Below, in pieces: positions 37,584 through 49,859 of a DNA stretch of 64,000 nt (position 1 is its first letter; each line of letters opens with the position of its first letter). Origin of the DNA: Lingula anatina (Eukaryota; Brachiopoda; Lingulata; Lingulida; Lingulidae); contig NW_019775606.1 of assembly GCF_001039355.2 (NCBI RefSeq), positions 44,997 to 108,996 on the forward strand, written 5' to 3'. The notes beneath the pieces were generated by a model. That model worked only from the letters and a program-made list of their open reading frames with translations. It ran no database searches and had not been told where the DNA came from. Position numbers and translations under genes: made by a program.

Positions 37584-37759
37584 GAAATCTCACCTCCAAT
37601 AGCAAGTCCTGCTCCAAAGTCCACTGCGGCTGGTCTTCCTTGGCTGGACGTCTGGGAGGCCGGAGACTTGGGGGTGGAGCAGCCACTACGGACAGAGGAC
37701 AGGCTACTTCTGGCACTGGACGGGCGGGAACCAAATGGACTGCCCATACCTCCGGCTGG
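37584..37759 (-). pseudogene. Stranded duplicate of the CCDC39 penultimate exon
   Basis: Reads [20 protein letters not shown], then [20 protein letters not shown], almost the same as exon 46112-45929 of CCDC39 (C for Y, F for I). The exon's own acceptor and its first residues (ANLPPP) are missing. The sequence runs directly into a GA repeat and DNA of the small membrane-protein intron. The terminal CCDC39 exon has no copy nearby. It is a by-product of the tandem duplication. Confidence 0.85.
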
Positions 37760-37847
37760 AGAGAGAGACTCCATACCAAACTTCAGACAATTAAAACACA
37801 CGACAAATTACTCTAGAGTTTGAGGCAGCGCATGTAAACAGCAACTG

Positions 37848-37850
<3 letters not shown>

Positions 37851-37887
<37 letters not shown>
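37851..37887. repeat. (GA)n at the tandem-duplication junction
   Basis: The GA run and its short relative at 37757-37766 separate CCDC39-derived sequence (left) from the membrane-protein intron (right). The intron segment itself occurs twice here (about 37780-37850 and 37890-37960). Confidence 0.75.
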
Positions 37888-37890
<3 letters not shown>

Positions 37891-38024
37891 CCATAACAAA
37901 CTTCAGACAATTAAAACTCAAGACAAATTACTTTATAGTTTTGAGGCAGCATGTGTAAACAGATAATCAACTGCCCAGCACGTGTTATCATTTTCGTACA
38001 ATCTTTTTTATCTATACGTTTCAG

Positions 38025-38332
38025 GACGCTATCTCTGATTTCGATGTCAACGATCTCACCCCAGTTTTACACGGAAACAACTTCACTGGGTCCAATCCAC
38101 CGCCGAAGGCGCCCTCTAACGGCACCAAGCCCAAGTTACAGAAAAATGGCGCCTTCACCAAGAAACAACGTGTTGTGCAAAAGATAAAGTATTCTCGGTT
38201 GTTGAAACTGTTTCAGAAAAGATGGGACAATTATGTACCCTTTCTTTTTCGAAATTTGGATATTGTAATATTAAAAATTGGCGAAAAACAGGGAAAAGGT
38301 TATCAAAAATTTTTTCAGCCAAAGACAGAATA
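38025..38332 (+). pseudogene. Headless copy of the small membrane-protein exon 2
   Basis: After a TTTCAG acceptor the frame reads DAISDFDVNDLTPVLHGNNF, then KPKLQKNGAFTKKQRVV, matching exon 2 at 30363 with substitutions. It then diverges to a longer tail (LLKLFQKRWDNYVPFLFRNL) before a stop. No copy of exon 1, which carries the start and membrane segment, exists between the duplication junction and this exon. It is therefore a 5'-truncated duplicate unless it is spliced from the distant exon 1 at 29975. Confidence 0.65.
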
Positions 38333-38484
38333 ATCGGTACTTTTACAGTATGGCCACCAACTTAATACATATGTTGGTCTTCGATTTTCGAAGTGCCGAA
38401 TAGTCTTAATGGAAAAAAAGCGACTGGAGCATTGGTATACCTCGTCTGAGAATATGATTAGAGTATATGAAGTATTTTGTTGTT

Positions 38485-38490
38485 GTTGTT

Positions 38491-38528
<38 letters not shown>

Positions 38529-38558
38529 TACAAGACTCTGTAAGTTGCAAGACTCTGT

Positions 38559-38599
<41 letters not shown>

Positions 38600-38600
38600 T
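38485..38600. repeat. Two (TAA)n runs
   Basis: TAA trinucleotide runs at about 38493-38528 and 38562-38595, separated by two copies of a CAAGACTCTGT motif. They lie in the right duplicate only. Confidence 0.85.
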
Positions 38601-38725
38601 ATATATATATATATTAAGATTTGATTCTACACGAGTGTACATGTATTATTGGTGTAACGAGTACGTTTTTCTCCATTGTATCAATACTGTAAGCTTTTGA
38701 CAAAAAAACCCTTATTACTGACTTA

Positions 38726-39008
38726 AGCCTAGGTCCCAACTACGTTTTAGACGCACGGTTCTTATGTTCCTTGCGTCCGGCTAGGACGTAGCAAGATCGC
38801 ACGTAGCGGCTGTTGATCATGTCGAAAAGTTTCTACGTGCTGTTTGCGTCCTCCAAAAGTCGCACGATGGACGTGCTCCTCACGCACGAACTCCCACGTT
38901 TTCCCCTTTTTTGGCCGTAGACCACACGTAGCAGCCCGTACGTTCGGTTGGGATCTAGGCTTTACTTGATCTAAACCGTGCGTCCAAAACGTAGTTGGGA
39001 CCTAGGCT
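38726..39008. mobile_element. Harbinger-like MITE, 283 bp
   Basis: Inverted ends AGCCTAGGTCCCAACTACGT and CGTAGTTGGGACCTAGGCT, with TTA on both sides (38723-38725 and 39009-39011), the PIF/Harbinger target type. GC- and CpG-rich interior without a reading frame. The left duplicate lacks it (around 30925). Confidence 0.75.
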
Positions 39009-39213
39009 TTACATACATTCTTTTGGATAACAGGTAAATCTTCAGTGTTCAGTGACTAAATTAATTAACATTTACACATGGTCTTACGGGTGAAGTCAGA
39101 ATGCCATTGCGATTTTTCCTTTACCTGAGCACCCACTAACACCGTATTAACGGCATTTTATGACATCATGAAGAACCCCAAAACCCTGCCAGCAATTTTT
39201 CTCTATAGCCTTA

Positions 39214-39545
39214 AGCCTCGGTCACAACCGGCCGTACGGGCTCTTACGGGCTGTTTGCGTCCAAATTTTGCGCAGAATCTCACGTCCCACGCAAGTCCTG
39301 ACGCAATTTCGAGTTCGCAGACAGCCCGTAAGCACGTACGGAGGATGTTGTACATGTCCAAAAGATTCTACAAATAGCCTGCGAACAGCGAGGCCGCAAG
39401 CGTAACTTGCTCCCCTCGCACGGAGTTAGCCAGACAGACGCACTTAGAGCAAGACGCACGTCGCAAGCAGTGAAGGAGCAAGTGCGATTCAACCATGATT
39501 CCTGGCGTTTCGTGGGATTCGTGGTCTGTGTGAAATAGGGGCATA
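39214..39545. mobile_element. Second Harbinger-like insertion, right end uncertain
   Basis: Begins TTA|AGCCTCGGTCACAACCGG, similar to the start of 38726-39008, and is CpG-rich like it. The left duplicate continues without this DNA near 31134. No matching inverted right end was found, so the limits are approximate. Confidence 0.4.
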
Positions 39546-40174
39546 ACAAAAATGATGGCACGGGATTGAAGCACATAGACTTGAGGTCAACTATGCCAAT
39601 TTTCGTGGTAAAATCTTGTTCAGGGATGAAAGTACGCCGCATACCGATTGCTTTCTCACCTCAAAATAGAAAGGTGTTTAATTGACGATAAAAGCTTTGA
39701 GTAGCCTATGCTTATATATATCTTCGAGAGATATTTGATTATATTTGATTTTCAATGGCATATTTATTGTCAGCACAATCAGCATAATGAGAGATGCATC
39801 ATTGAATTATTATTAGTGTAATGGTTTATTATCATCCAGAGGTACCTTGAATCCGATTATCAACCAAGGATACCTTGAATCCGAGATTTAATCCGTGTGG
39901 AGGGGGGAGACCAAGATATTAAGCGGCTTTGCTTGTAAGTGGGGTCGGCAATATTTAGTCCATGGATCAGTTAGTATGCGGATCATCTGCGACCTTAAGA
40001 GATTATTTCGAGGGGTGGCCTTTTATGGCGGTCCATGTGGTCCCAACGGATTTCAGAATAATTGTGATAATCGCCGTTTTGTTGTTAAAATGGAATTTAT
40101 TATAAATCTGTGTGTTGCTTAAAAAATGTATTTATTGTGGAATTTTGAATCTCACGTAAAAAGTTGTTATCCCT

Positions 40175-41517
40175 TTATTGAACAAAATTCACATTGACAA
40201 ACTGCACCTCCAATACATTGGCTAGCATTCTGTTTGTTCTGGTAGAGTTTTCGCGTGTCGGATGCCAGTCCCGTGAGAAATAAATTCTGAATCCAGCCTC
40301 TTTAAGCCCCTTCAGGAAGCCCATCTGTTCCAAAGTGGGAGGTGTGTTGCTAACGCGAATATGGAACTCCATTGCCATCTGTTTCACATTGCGGAGACTT
40401 TCTTCCTGTAGCATTACCGGCACAGCCGTGTACTCTGACAGCTCAATGTCGAACTTTAAAACGTCAATAATTCTCTGAAATTGCAAACAGGGGGAAAAGG
40501 TTAAGAATATTTTCGAAAGTAGATATTTGGCGCTTACGCAAAATATCTAAAATGCGCACAAAGGGAGTATTTAGATTCAGACATCGTACCAGCTGGATTG
40601 ATCCATCTCTGCGGGGATTCTCGCTAAAGTGCAGTCAGTGTAATCAGCTACGAGTAAATTGTCTGACACGCCTCGAGAAGCTAAGGAAAGAGCACACGAA
40701 AGTTAATTACCACTAGCTGTAAGAGGGGGCATGTCTAAATCTGAATGCTCCCAGATCCAATATCACAAAGAAACACTTTGCAAAAAGTAGTGCGCCTTTA
40801 GATCGTTCACCTAATCAAATAAACTTAGCAGTGTATAACACAGATCTTATAATTAAGGTAGTACGAACTTTTTCATGTCCTAGCGTTTTTATTATAGTTC
40901 CTAGCGTATTCACCGGCCGTCGTCTTCCAAGTATAGGTTTTTTACCGTTCCATCCCTCAAGGCCCAAGTTATGGAAGATGTTTCCTGGCACGCGGACGTG
41001 GTCTTCCTGCCCTATCCTGGAGATTTAACAAGTCAAGCGTAAAAGGGTTGTTGTGTTTTTTTTGTTTTTTTTTATAAATTAAATATGACAATCTGTTATA
41101 TTTCTCTTGTTGGATATGGATTCTATTTTCGAAATATTCTCAGGAGCGTCCAAAAGCATAGTTAATGGTTGACAGTTACAGCTTCGGTTCAACAGTTAAA
41201 ACTTTAGGGAGATTGTGCGGACTATAAATCCCTGCAGTGCAGGGTATTTTGCAGTACTAAATATTTAAAAGAAACACGAGCGACAGTTTTCTCTCTTTTC
41301 GAGTACTTTTTCAAATAGTCCGTGTCTGTGGCTCAATCCTTATCGATCCGCTTCAATGCACTAATAAGGGTAACATTGCCGAGAGGTGAGTTTTATTGCC
41401 TGTACCATTAAATGATGTATATGGTTAAGAGTGTATTGCGAATTTTAAACGGGATCTCAAACGCTTAATAAAATTAATGAGTTATATATATTTTTTGCCC
41501 TTGTACAAGTGTGTGTA

Positions 41518-41564
<47 letters not shown>

Positions 41565-42413
41565 GCAGGAAGATGCCCTTACGTGGGATCGAATGAATGT
41601 ACTTCACACCCTGCTTTAACCATATAGTCATCAAAAGACCAGTTGTTTTTAATCCTATAAAGATAGAAAGTGATATAGAATGCAACAAGCAAAAACAAAA
41701 GGCATTTGCTTCAAGATCCATCCATACATCTTCTACTAACAGTAACAGAGTGCATCGGAGTTCCACACAGTCTTATTAGCAATCAAAATTTAGATGTAAC
41801 TTAGATGTAACTTTTCTTACACATTCAATTGTGTATAAACATGCTTACAATAAAAAGATGATACTCACCCGAATGAATAAACCAGACAGGAGTTTTGCTT
41901 TAGCTGAAAAGGGGGATCCAAACAGACTTCCCACCCTCCGTCAAACCTGCTTCCAGCACGCACATGTTGTCGACAGTCGTACTGCTGAGTGAGTAAATAT
42001 CTGGAAATGCAATACCGCAACCTTTTACTGTAGTTATTTGTGTATTGTTCAGTATCATTGGAAAAAAACAGAATATGTAGGCCTACTATTTTAATTTAAA
42101 AATTGCAATGACTAAATACACAAGTTTCAACTTTATATTGTCAAATTGTAGCTGTGCTATGTGACTGCAGTCTTCTGTAAATTCTTTGTTTTTCTTTCAA
42201 TAAATTCCCTTTAAAACACGCACACCAGGCCGGTTGCTAGAGGGGGTCGGGGATTCGAAAGAACCCCACCCCCCTTTTTTTGCTGGGAAAATGTCCACTC
42301 TGGGTAAATTCGCTCTAGGTAAGCTAAGGTTTCATGACAAAAGGTCCACATTTTCCAGAAAAAGAAACCCCTTTAGCAATTGCTGGCTACGGGCCTACAC
42401 ACACTCACGCTCG

Positions 42414-42457
<44 letters not shown>

Positions 42458-43796
42458 AAACTCACCTATATAGATCGATCTCAAAACGGTCCAGCACTTC
42501 CTTGTCTGTCCCCTCCGGAACTTCATCGTTGTGATGAGGCACGGGAGCATACATGAATCCGACGTCCAGACCAGCAAAGAACGGGTGCGCATATCTTGAC
42601 CTCCTTCCTGACGTTCTCTAGTCAAATATAACAAAAAGTTGCCCTTAGCAAAATATCAGGCTTGTTGTAATATTGCAACGAATTTGCAGTTAATTTGCTG
42701 CAATATTTCTGCAAGCTGCAATTCTTTCTTGCAAATTTGCAGCAATTTTGCTACAATATGACTGCAAATTAGCAGCGATAAAAATTTCTTGCAAACTCCT
42801 GCAAGCGCGTTGCCGCAAATTTTTTAGTTTGCAGCAATAATGCTGCAATGTTGCTGCAAACTTTTCATTTTTCTAAAGGTGATTGTACCGAGAATTGAAA
42901 TCCTCATTGAAAGCGGAAAAATCACTTTCTGGGGGATGGGGATGGCAGTGGTGTTTATCTCCTTCTTCTCCCACCAGACACCATACTGATTTTGCTGAAA
43001 AAAAATTTTACCCAAGGACATCCTTCCTTTCCTCCATTAATCTTATTCTTGACAAAAATGTACATAAAATGTCCCAAAATACCTTCCCCCACCACGTATT
43101 ATAGGGAATGATGATTAATGCTACCACCCATGGACAAAATTTTGTACATGTACCATCTTAATGAAAAATCCATTAAAAGTCGTTTACAAAATCCTTGCTG
43201 CTTACACATTGTATAAATAAGTTATAAATAAATAAACTAAATGAATGATAAAACCTTAAACTGAAGACACGTGTGTAGTCGTATATATGGGATATTTCAG
43301 ATATCGTTTTTTTTCCTTTTACTATTCGAGCGTCAGAGTATTATATCAGCACTGAATGATTTACTAACTTGGTAACCGCGAAGACCGCAAGGCACACAGT
43401 CAAATAATACGAATATCTATACGTAAGATGTTCATGGCGAACGATTCAATTTTTATTTTCGTCCGTTTGTTTCAAAGTGTATATTTAAAAGAAATAGCTT
43501 ACATTACTAAATTGTTTTTTTCCTTGAACCTCCTTGCTATAACATTGTATCAATAGAAGGAATGAAAACAAAGCAGATTTCTATACTAACGTAATCAGAA
43601 TATGCTTTATTGGCTCATACGAATGACCGCTCACTCAAGCATGTAATAGGATTACTAGTTATATTATTATAGTAAGTTCACCAAGCTAATAAAATATACA
43701 TTTTTGCCTACCACTTACATCATTCAGCAAAAACTGCCATACAAAAAGGGTGATTGTTACTCCTACAATGATAATCTTTACGGGAACCCTTGGCAT
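40175..43796 (-). CDS. METTL24-like methyltransferase, copy B
   Basis: Six exons at 43796-43719, 42617-42466, 42000-41869, 41654-41583, 41016-40869 and 40474-40175 give 293 residues, the same exon lengths as copy A (78, 152, 132, 72, 148 and 300 nt). It keeps the type II anchor (MPRVPVKIIIVGVTITLFVW), DGGWEVCLD, CLVYSFG, the WSFDDYMVKAGCEVHSFDP block and DVLKFDIELSEY, and ends VNFVQ. Differences from copy A are mostly conservative, so both look functional. Two points are odd. The donor of the fifth exon is AAA|GTTCGT, weak in both copies. The AG that in copy A could serve as acceptor just before the ATG exon is lost here, so the leader must splice differently. Product and pathway as inferred for copy A. 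Confidence 0.82.
42226..42397. mobile_element. hAT-type MITE (CAGGCC ends), right duplicate
   Basis: Starts CAGGCCGGTTGCTAG and ends CTGGCTACGGGCCTA. A degraded copy at the same place in the left duplicate (about 33740-33880) shows that it predates the duplication. Confidence 0.5.
42655..42865. repeat. Degenerate TTTGCAGCAAT-rich array
   Basis: Many copies of TGCAGCAA/TTGCTGCAA on both strands make this stretch highly self-complementary. A shorter version is at 34135-34285 in the left duplicate. It lies in the first intron of the METTL24-like genes. Confidence 0.55.
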
Positions 43797-44104
43797 TGTC
43801 ACGGTTGATTTGGATGTCGTTGAAAATCTGAAAAAAGGCTAAGAATGAACACACACAGAGCTCTTTTTTCTGAGATCCATTTCGACTTGTCTCAGAACAG
43901 TTCTCCGTGTTCCTCCGTGAGAGAGAGAGAGAGAGAGAGAGGGGTGTTGAAATCTTCATCGCTGGTCTATCTTCAATAACTACGTATACACAGAATGGCC
44001 ATTATAATAAATATCAACTTTTTTAAATTTAACTTTAAATTAATAATAATTTTAACTTTAAATTAATAGCAATTAAAAGCAATGAAAACTATACGATACA
44101 TACC

Positions 44105-45403
44105 TCTGCCAAACAGCGAATGTAAAGATCCATATAATTGCACCCTCATTATGTCAATTATAGATGAAAACGACACGAATTATATAATGAAGAAAGAGTG
44201 TTTTAGCTTTATAGCTACGGATAGCTCCTAAACTCCTTACTTTTTAGCTCACAAAAAGGTCAATTTTATATCAAAACCAAGAAATGTGCCTCCATATCAC
44301 ATATTTGATTTTATTTTTTGTTCATCGATTTTATATTTGCGGATCATAGCGAAGCAACCCTTAATCCATCGGTATCTTCTTTTACTTTATCTTGTATTAA
44401 TTACATTACATTCAGTTTGTAGAAAGAAGTGTTAAGGGTATACTGTGGTGAAAAAACGGGTTAAAAGTTTTTATACTGTAAAACAGCGGTGAACTCTCTG
44501 TGTTCCTAGAGCACAGTACGCCTTTAAAGTGCATGTATATCTCTTTTGTATATGGGCCTCATTGTGGGAATCAGGAAAAAATAAATCATCAAAATCCGCG
44601 TTAAAAAATTTGAAGTATTTAGCAGCATGAGATGTCCTCATGCTCTTACACCTCTATAGCTATTTTTGTTCCTGACAATTCTTTAACGATGTGTTTGGAT
44701 ACCTTTAAAGCGATATTGAAACGTTATTTGACGGATTTGAATGTGATGAAACCCCTTTCTTGCAATTCTTTTTGTATTTGAACCTGACACAAATCTGAAA
44801 CTAAAATGCTATTTATATCGCCATGAATTTTCTTCCCACCTCGGCTGCAAACTTTGATTTAGCTTAAAGAAAAAAAAATGAAGACAGGCATGGCAACTTG
44901 ATCTTGCGAAGTGTCAGTGGTACTTGTTCTTATTACAGCCAATAAGACACATTGAGCTTTAGGAACAATTTTTTTCATTTTTCGAAAAAAGAAAATAACC
45001 AACACAGTATCGAAGTTTGATAAATAGTTTATTTTCATTACTGAATCATTTGTAAATGAAAAATATATATATATCAAATATTTACAAGTGGATAAATATA
45101 TACAATTTAAATGTAAAACGTAAAAACAATTGGTTTTGTACCTTACATAAAGTAAATAACATATCACAGTCTGTTATCCAAGGTCACAAAATTGATGGAC
45201 GTTTTATTATTGTTATTATTATTGACTTTTTCAGATAATCACATCAAGGCATCGCACGTCTTCATCTTCTCCAGCATGATGTTCAATGTGTTATGAATGT
45301 CCGAAGTGACTCCCCCCCCCCCCCCTTCAACCTTGACTGACTCTGGAATTTCAAGGTTGTGGAAATATCATGGTGACTGTCCGGTGTATAAGAATGGCCA
45401 AGG
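44105..45403. other. Spacer between METTL24-like gene B and CCDC39
   Basis: AT-rich, with one small MITE and no supported gene. Most of 44550-45765 has no counterpart in the left duplicate. Confidence 0.5.
44436..44523. mobile_element. 88-bp TTAA-flanked MITE
   Basis: Ends GGGTATACTGTG and CACAGTACGCCT are imperfect inverted copies with TTAA outside (44432-44435 and 44524-44527). The left duplicate reads straight through (near 37394) without it. Confidence 0.6.
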
Positions 45404-45500
45404 TTATCGTCTGCTGCTACGACTGCTTCTTGAAGACGCTCTTGAACTTGCTGGACTACCACCTACACCTGATAGAGAAAGGGGAATAAATTTATAATTG

Positions 45501-45541
<41 letters not shown>

Positions 45542-46349
45542 TAAATTTCTTTTCACTCAGTAGATATCAGTCTGCCACTACAACAGATATTAAAAACGAT
45601 TTGGAAAAAAAAAAAAAAAAAAAAAAACGGAAAGAGTTGGCATCAGCAATATATGTCAAAAGGCCTTTAGTGACTGAAGACTACATACGCATTTAATTGC
45701 ATAATTATAATAATTTCTTTTAAATCAGAAAACTGTCACCTTAAATGGCTCAGTCTGTCATAACGAAAGTTAAAAAATTGAGGAAAAAAGGAAAATTGGA
45801 ATAGGTTGGAACTAGAAGAATAATTTATATGGCAACAGGTCTTCAGCGACTTCTATGCAGAATCAGAGGTGAGCATGGGCAATATATAGGCAGACAGAGA
45901 TATCATTCCACAGACGCCCCCATCTCACCTCCAATGGCCAGTCCTGCCCCTATGTCCACTGCGGCTGGTCTTCCCTGGCTGGACGTCTGGGAGGCTGGAG
46001 ACTTGGGGGTGGAGTAGCCACTGCGGACAGAGGACAGGCTACTTCTGGCACTGGACGGGCGGGAACCAAATGGACTGCCCATACCTCCGGCTGGAGGTGG
46101 GGGAAGATTGGCCTGGAAACGATAAACACTTGGTTTAAAATACCGTAACAGACAATAATGATTTTTGATTAATTTAATCAACAGTATAAAAATGCTCCTA
46201 AATTATTCCTCAAAAATTCAATTGTCAACACCCAATTATATGCTACACTATTAAAATATTTAAAATATTTAAGTTTTATTATTGAGCCTGGAAAGTGGTC
46301 ACGATCTTTTTCTCTTTTTCTTTTTCATCCCCCCCCCCCACCCCCACCC

Positions 46350-46414
<65 letters not shown>

Positions 46415-47102
46415 ACGTGCAGGCACTGGTCCCATGACTGACCTGTGTGAAGTAGAGGTTGACTGCCTGTGCCAGGTCTGGATACTGAGACGTCACCTCG
46501 CCCACCTGCTTCATCGCCATCTTGTTGAACTCCCGCATCTCACGGATGTCCATGTCTTTCTGCAAATACCCAAAACAAAAGAGTACAGTTAGGTTACATA
46601 GCTCAGAACAACAACATGAGTAATAACACTGTTTTTGGCAAATATACATAAGAAAAAAAAAACATCCCTCACAATCCATTGCTCAAAACAAATACATGTC
46701 TGCTTCTTTCTGTAAATATACAAAAACTATTGATATGGCTCAGAAAACATTTGTCTGTAACTGTCAATTTCGCATTCTTAAATTTCTAACCATTCAAATT
46801 TTAATCGTCTATTAGAAATATACAATATATAATCTGCTAGACCTATGGGCCCTGTTATTGAACTCCTTACCTCATCTGGGACTTCTCCCTTGCTCTTCTT
46901 AGCAGATCTTATTTCCCTGGCATATCTAACATTCTGTATAAAATAAAACATGACATATACTTTATGATAAAATAAGTGATTTGTATTTAATTTGTATTTA
47001 ATTATTATTTTTAAAAATTACTATAATCAATTCCACCAATACCATTATCATTATAAAAAGCACTATTATCGCCATTACAATCACCACTAATTTTATAATA
47101 AT

Positions 47103-47146
<44 letters not shown>

Positions 47147-47528
47147 CCTGTTTCATGACTCTGTCCAGTTTACCCTGCTGTTCATCCATCTCCTTGTTCA
47201 ACTGGAGGATCTTGTTCTGCTTGTCCTGGATCATCTCGATGTAGGCGTCTTCGTCTCTGGTCAGGGTGTCCAGGTTGTGGCTCATTGTCTGTCAAACAAA
47301 AAGTCACCAAATTCATTATTAAGGTGAACAGAAGGTCTCAGCATTCATTATCAAAGTCAGTGTTGGATTTTTTGGACAATGTTAGTGTCTTTGTATTTAA
47401 TGCCATAAATGGATTTTAAAATGTAATTCAAGCATTGTAGATTGAAGGGCTCTATATCTAACAAGACTTCACAGGGGTCAAAGATCCAATACTTGGTGCC
47501 CAGGACAGTGTCAAAAAATCTAACACAA

Positions 47529-47559
<31 letters not shown>

Positions 47560-49817
47560 GATACTAATGGATAGCTATTTATAAAGGCTATGCACACATG
47601 ATCTTTCGTACCTGTAAATCTTCCTGAAGCTCTCTGATCTGCCTACGCTTGTATTTGTATTTATCCATGACAGCCCTCATCTGTTCTTCTAGCTGTGCCT
47701 TCTCTTCCATGTCATCACCTTGAAAAAAGTACAATAATATTAAATTAAACATGAAAATTAACTCAATTCAAGGGGACAAACAAAATGCTAAGCATCAATA
47801 ATAGAACTTTTTAAATAAAAGTATTATTATAAATACTTATAAATGTAAATATTATTTCAAAATATTCAGGGTGTAAATTACTATGATATACATTCAACTA
47901 GCTAAATTTACCTGTAACTGCATGCATAAGTACCCACGTTGTCTGTGTCTCCACCCCCCCCCCCCCACCCTCAACCCCTCCACTCCAACACAGTTTCTGC
48001 TAAATTTAACTGAACTCGGTGAATTAGTTGAAGATATTCACACACAAGTTCATGGACAACAAATACTCACTGGAATCTGTGACTTTATTAAAGCTCTTCC
48101 TGTACTGTTCATTCCTCCCGTTCATCAGCCTGAGCGTATTCTCCAGGGCTTGGATCTCTTTCTCAGCCTTCCTGATCCTGGCGTCTAGGTCGTCACCTGT
48201 ACGCTGGAGCTCTTCCTTCTCTTGGGCAGCCTGTTCATAAACAATGACAAAAGATGAATAATAAGATAAGTACTACACATCTCTGTTGTAAAATCTAAGC
48301 TTGTTTTCAAAGGACATCACAGAAAACAATATTTTATATCTACCAGCACAGTTACCAGTGCATGGTGCAAAGAAAAAAAAGAAAAAAGAAAAAAAATTCC
48401 TTACTCGAATCACGTAGTATGCCTGGGATTTCTCTTCTTCCCCCTCTGGTGGCGCCATCTGTACCATCAGGATCTCATATCTAGATGACGAAGAAAACTT
48501 TATCATACGGAGGGCAAAGAAGTGATGTGGGTCTTATGTATCTTTAAACATGCAGTGATCAAGTTCTCATTGTATAAAAAGTAGAACTTAATTCATAAAT
48601 CGAATTTATTATATAGATAATGTCAATTTCTTCCACTGTAAATAATTTGACACAAAATGTTGCAAGCTCATCCCAGGTAGTGTCACAAATCTTTCTCAAC
48701 ACAAACAACTGGACAAGTTGCTTGTTTGCACACTTATATTAATACTTTAATTTCATTTGTTCATTAATTTCCCATACTAACTGATTACTGACATTGTCTA
48801 AAAATTAATAATCATGCAATCACGTATGAAGAACATTTTAAACACAAAAATTGTGACAAGCCGAACAGAAAGCCATATACACCACAATCTGACACTAGGG
48901 GCTCAGTTACTGCACCCTGTCTATCATAATGTTGTCCAGAGATAACTGACCTTTTCCTAAGTTTGTCAATCTTTGCTATCCTGTCATGGAGCTCTGCACT
49001 GATCTGTGACCTCTCCTCATCTGCCGCTCTCACCTGTGCTGTCAACATCTCTGTGTGGATGTCTATCTCACCACGACGCTCCTTCATTGCCTAAAAATAA
49101 ATATTTATATTTATATTTATATGTGAACAATACAGTTCATGTCGGACAAATTATACATATGGGCCTGTATCTATACCACTCAGACTCTGACAAACAGGGT
49201 TTCATACTTCTTAGCCAAATTTAAACCAAATACAAGAAAGAAAATATAATACAAATTTACAATATTTCACCACATCTATCACAGACAGATTAAGTCTAAA
49301 ACTACCCATGTGACCATTAAAAACAATGCTAAAGTGAGCCCAGGTGCTAAATAACATAACATCCACTTACAGTTTCCAACTGCAGTCTTCTCTTCTCCAA
49401 TGTGAACACATCGTCAGCTTTGGTGTACAACATGTCCCGCAGCCGCTTGATCTCCAACTTAAGAATGTTGTCATCCACCATCTTTTGCTGTAAGAGGAAA
49501 ATGATTTCGTTGAAAAAAAAGTTAATATCAAGAAGTCCATTCATTGCATATAACATGGATATGATATTTAGTATCTAATAACAGAAAGGAAAAAACTAAA
49601 TATATATATATATTTTTTTCAATTCTGAATCCAGCTCNGTTGTGGAGGTTCAGCTCCTCTATCTTGCTGGTCATGTCTGCCTTCTCCTTGGTGCTTTTGT
49701 CCAGTTCACGGCCCACTCTGCGGATGTCATCCTGGAAATAAATTTTAATTTAAAAGTCTTGTCCAGTGGATAACAGTCACATGAAGAAGGGACCACGTAA
49801 AAAGTTGTTGTAAGAGT

Positions 49818-49859
<42 letters not shown>

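Noticed and set aside
45830-45850. Alternative CCDC39 last exon reading [10 protein letters not shown]
   Set aside because: It is in frame, but the exon at 45468-45404 gives an Arg/Ser-rich tail like other CCDC39 proteins and has the better acceptor.
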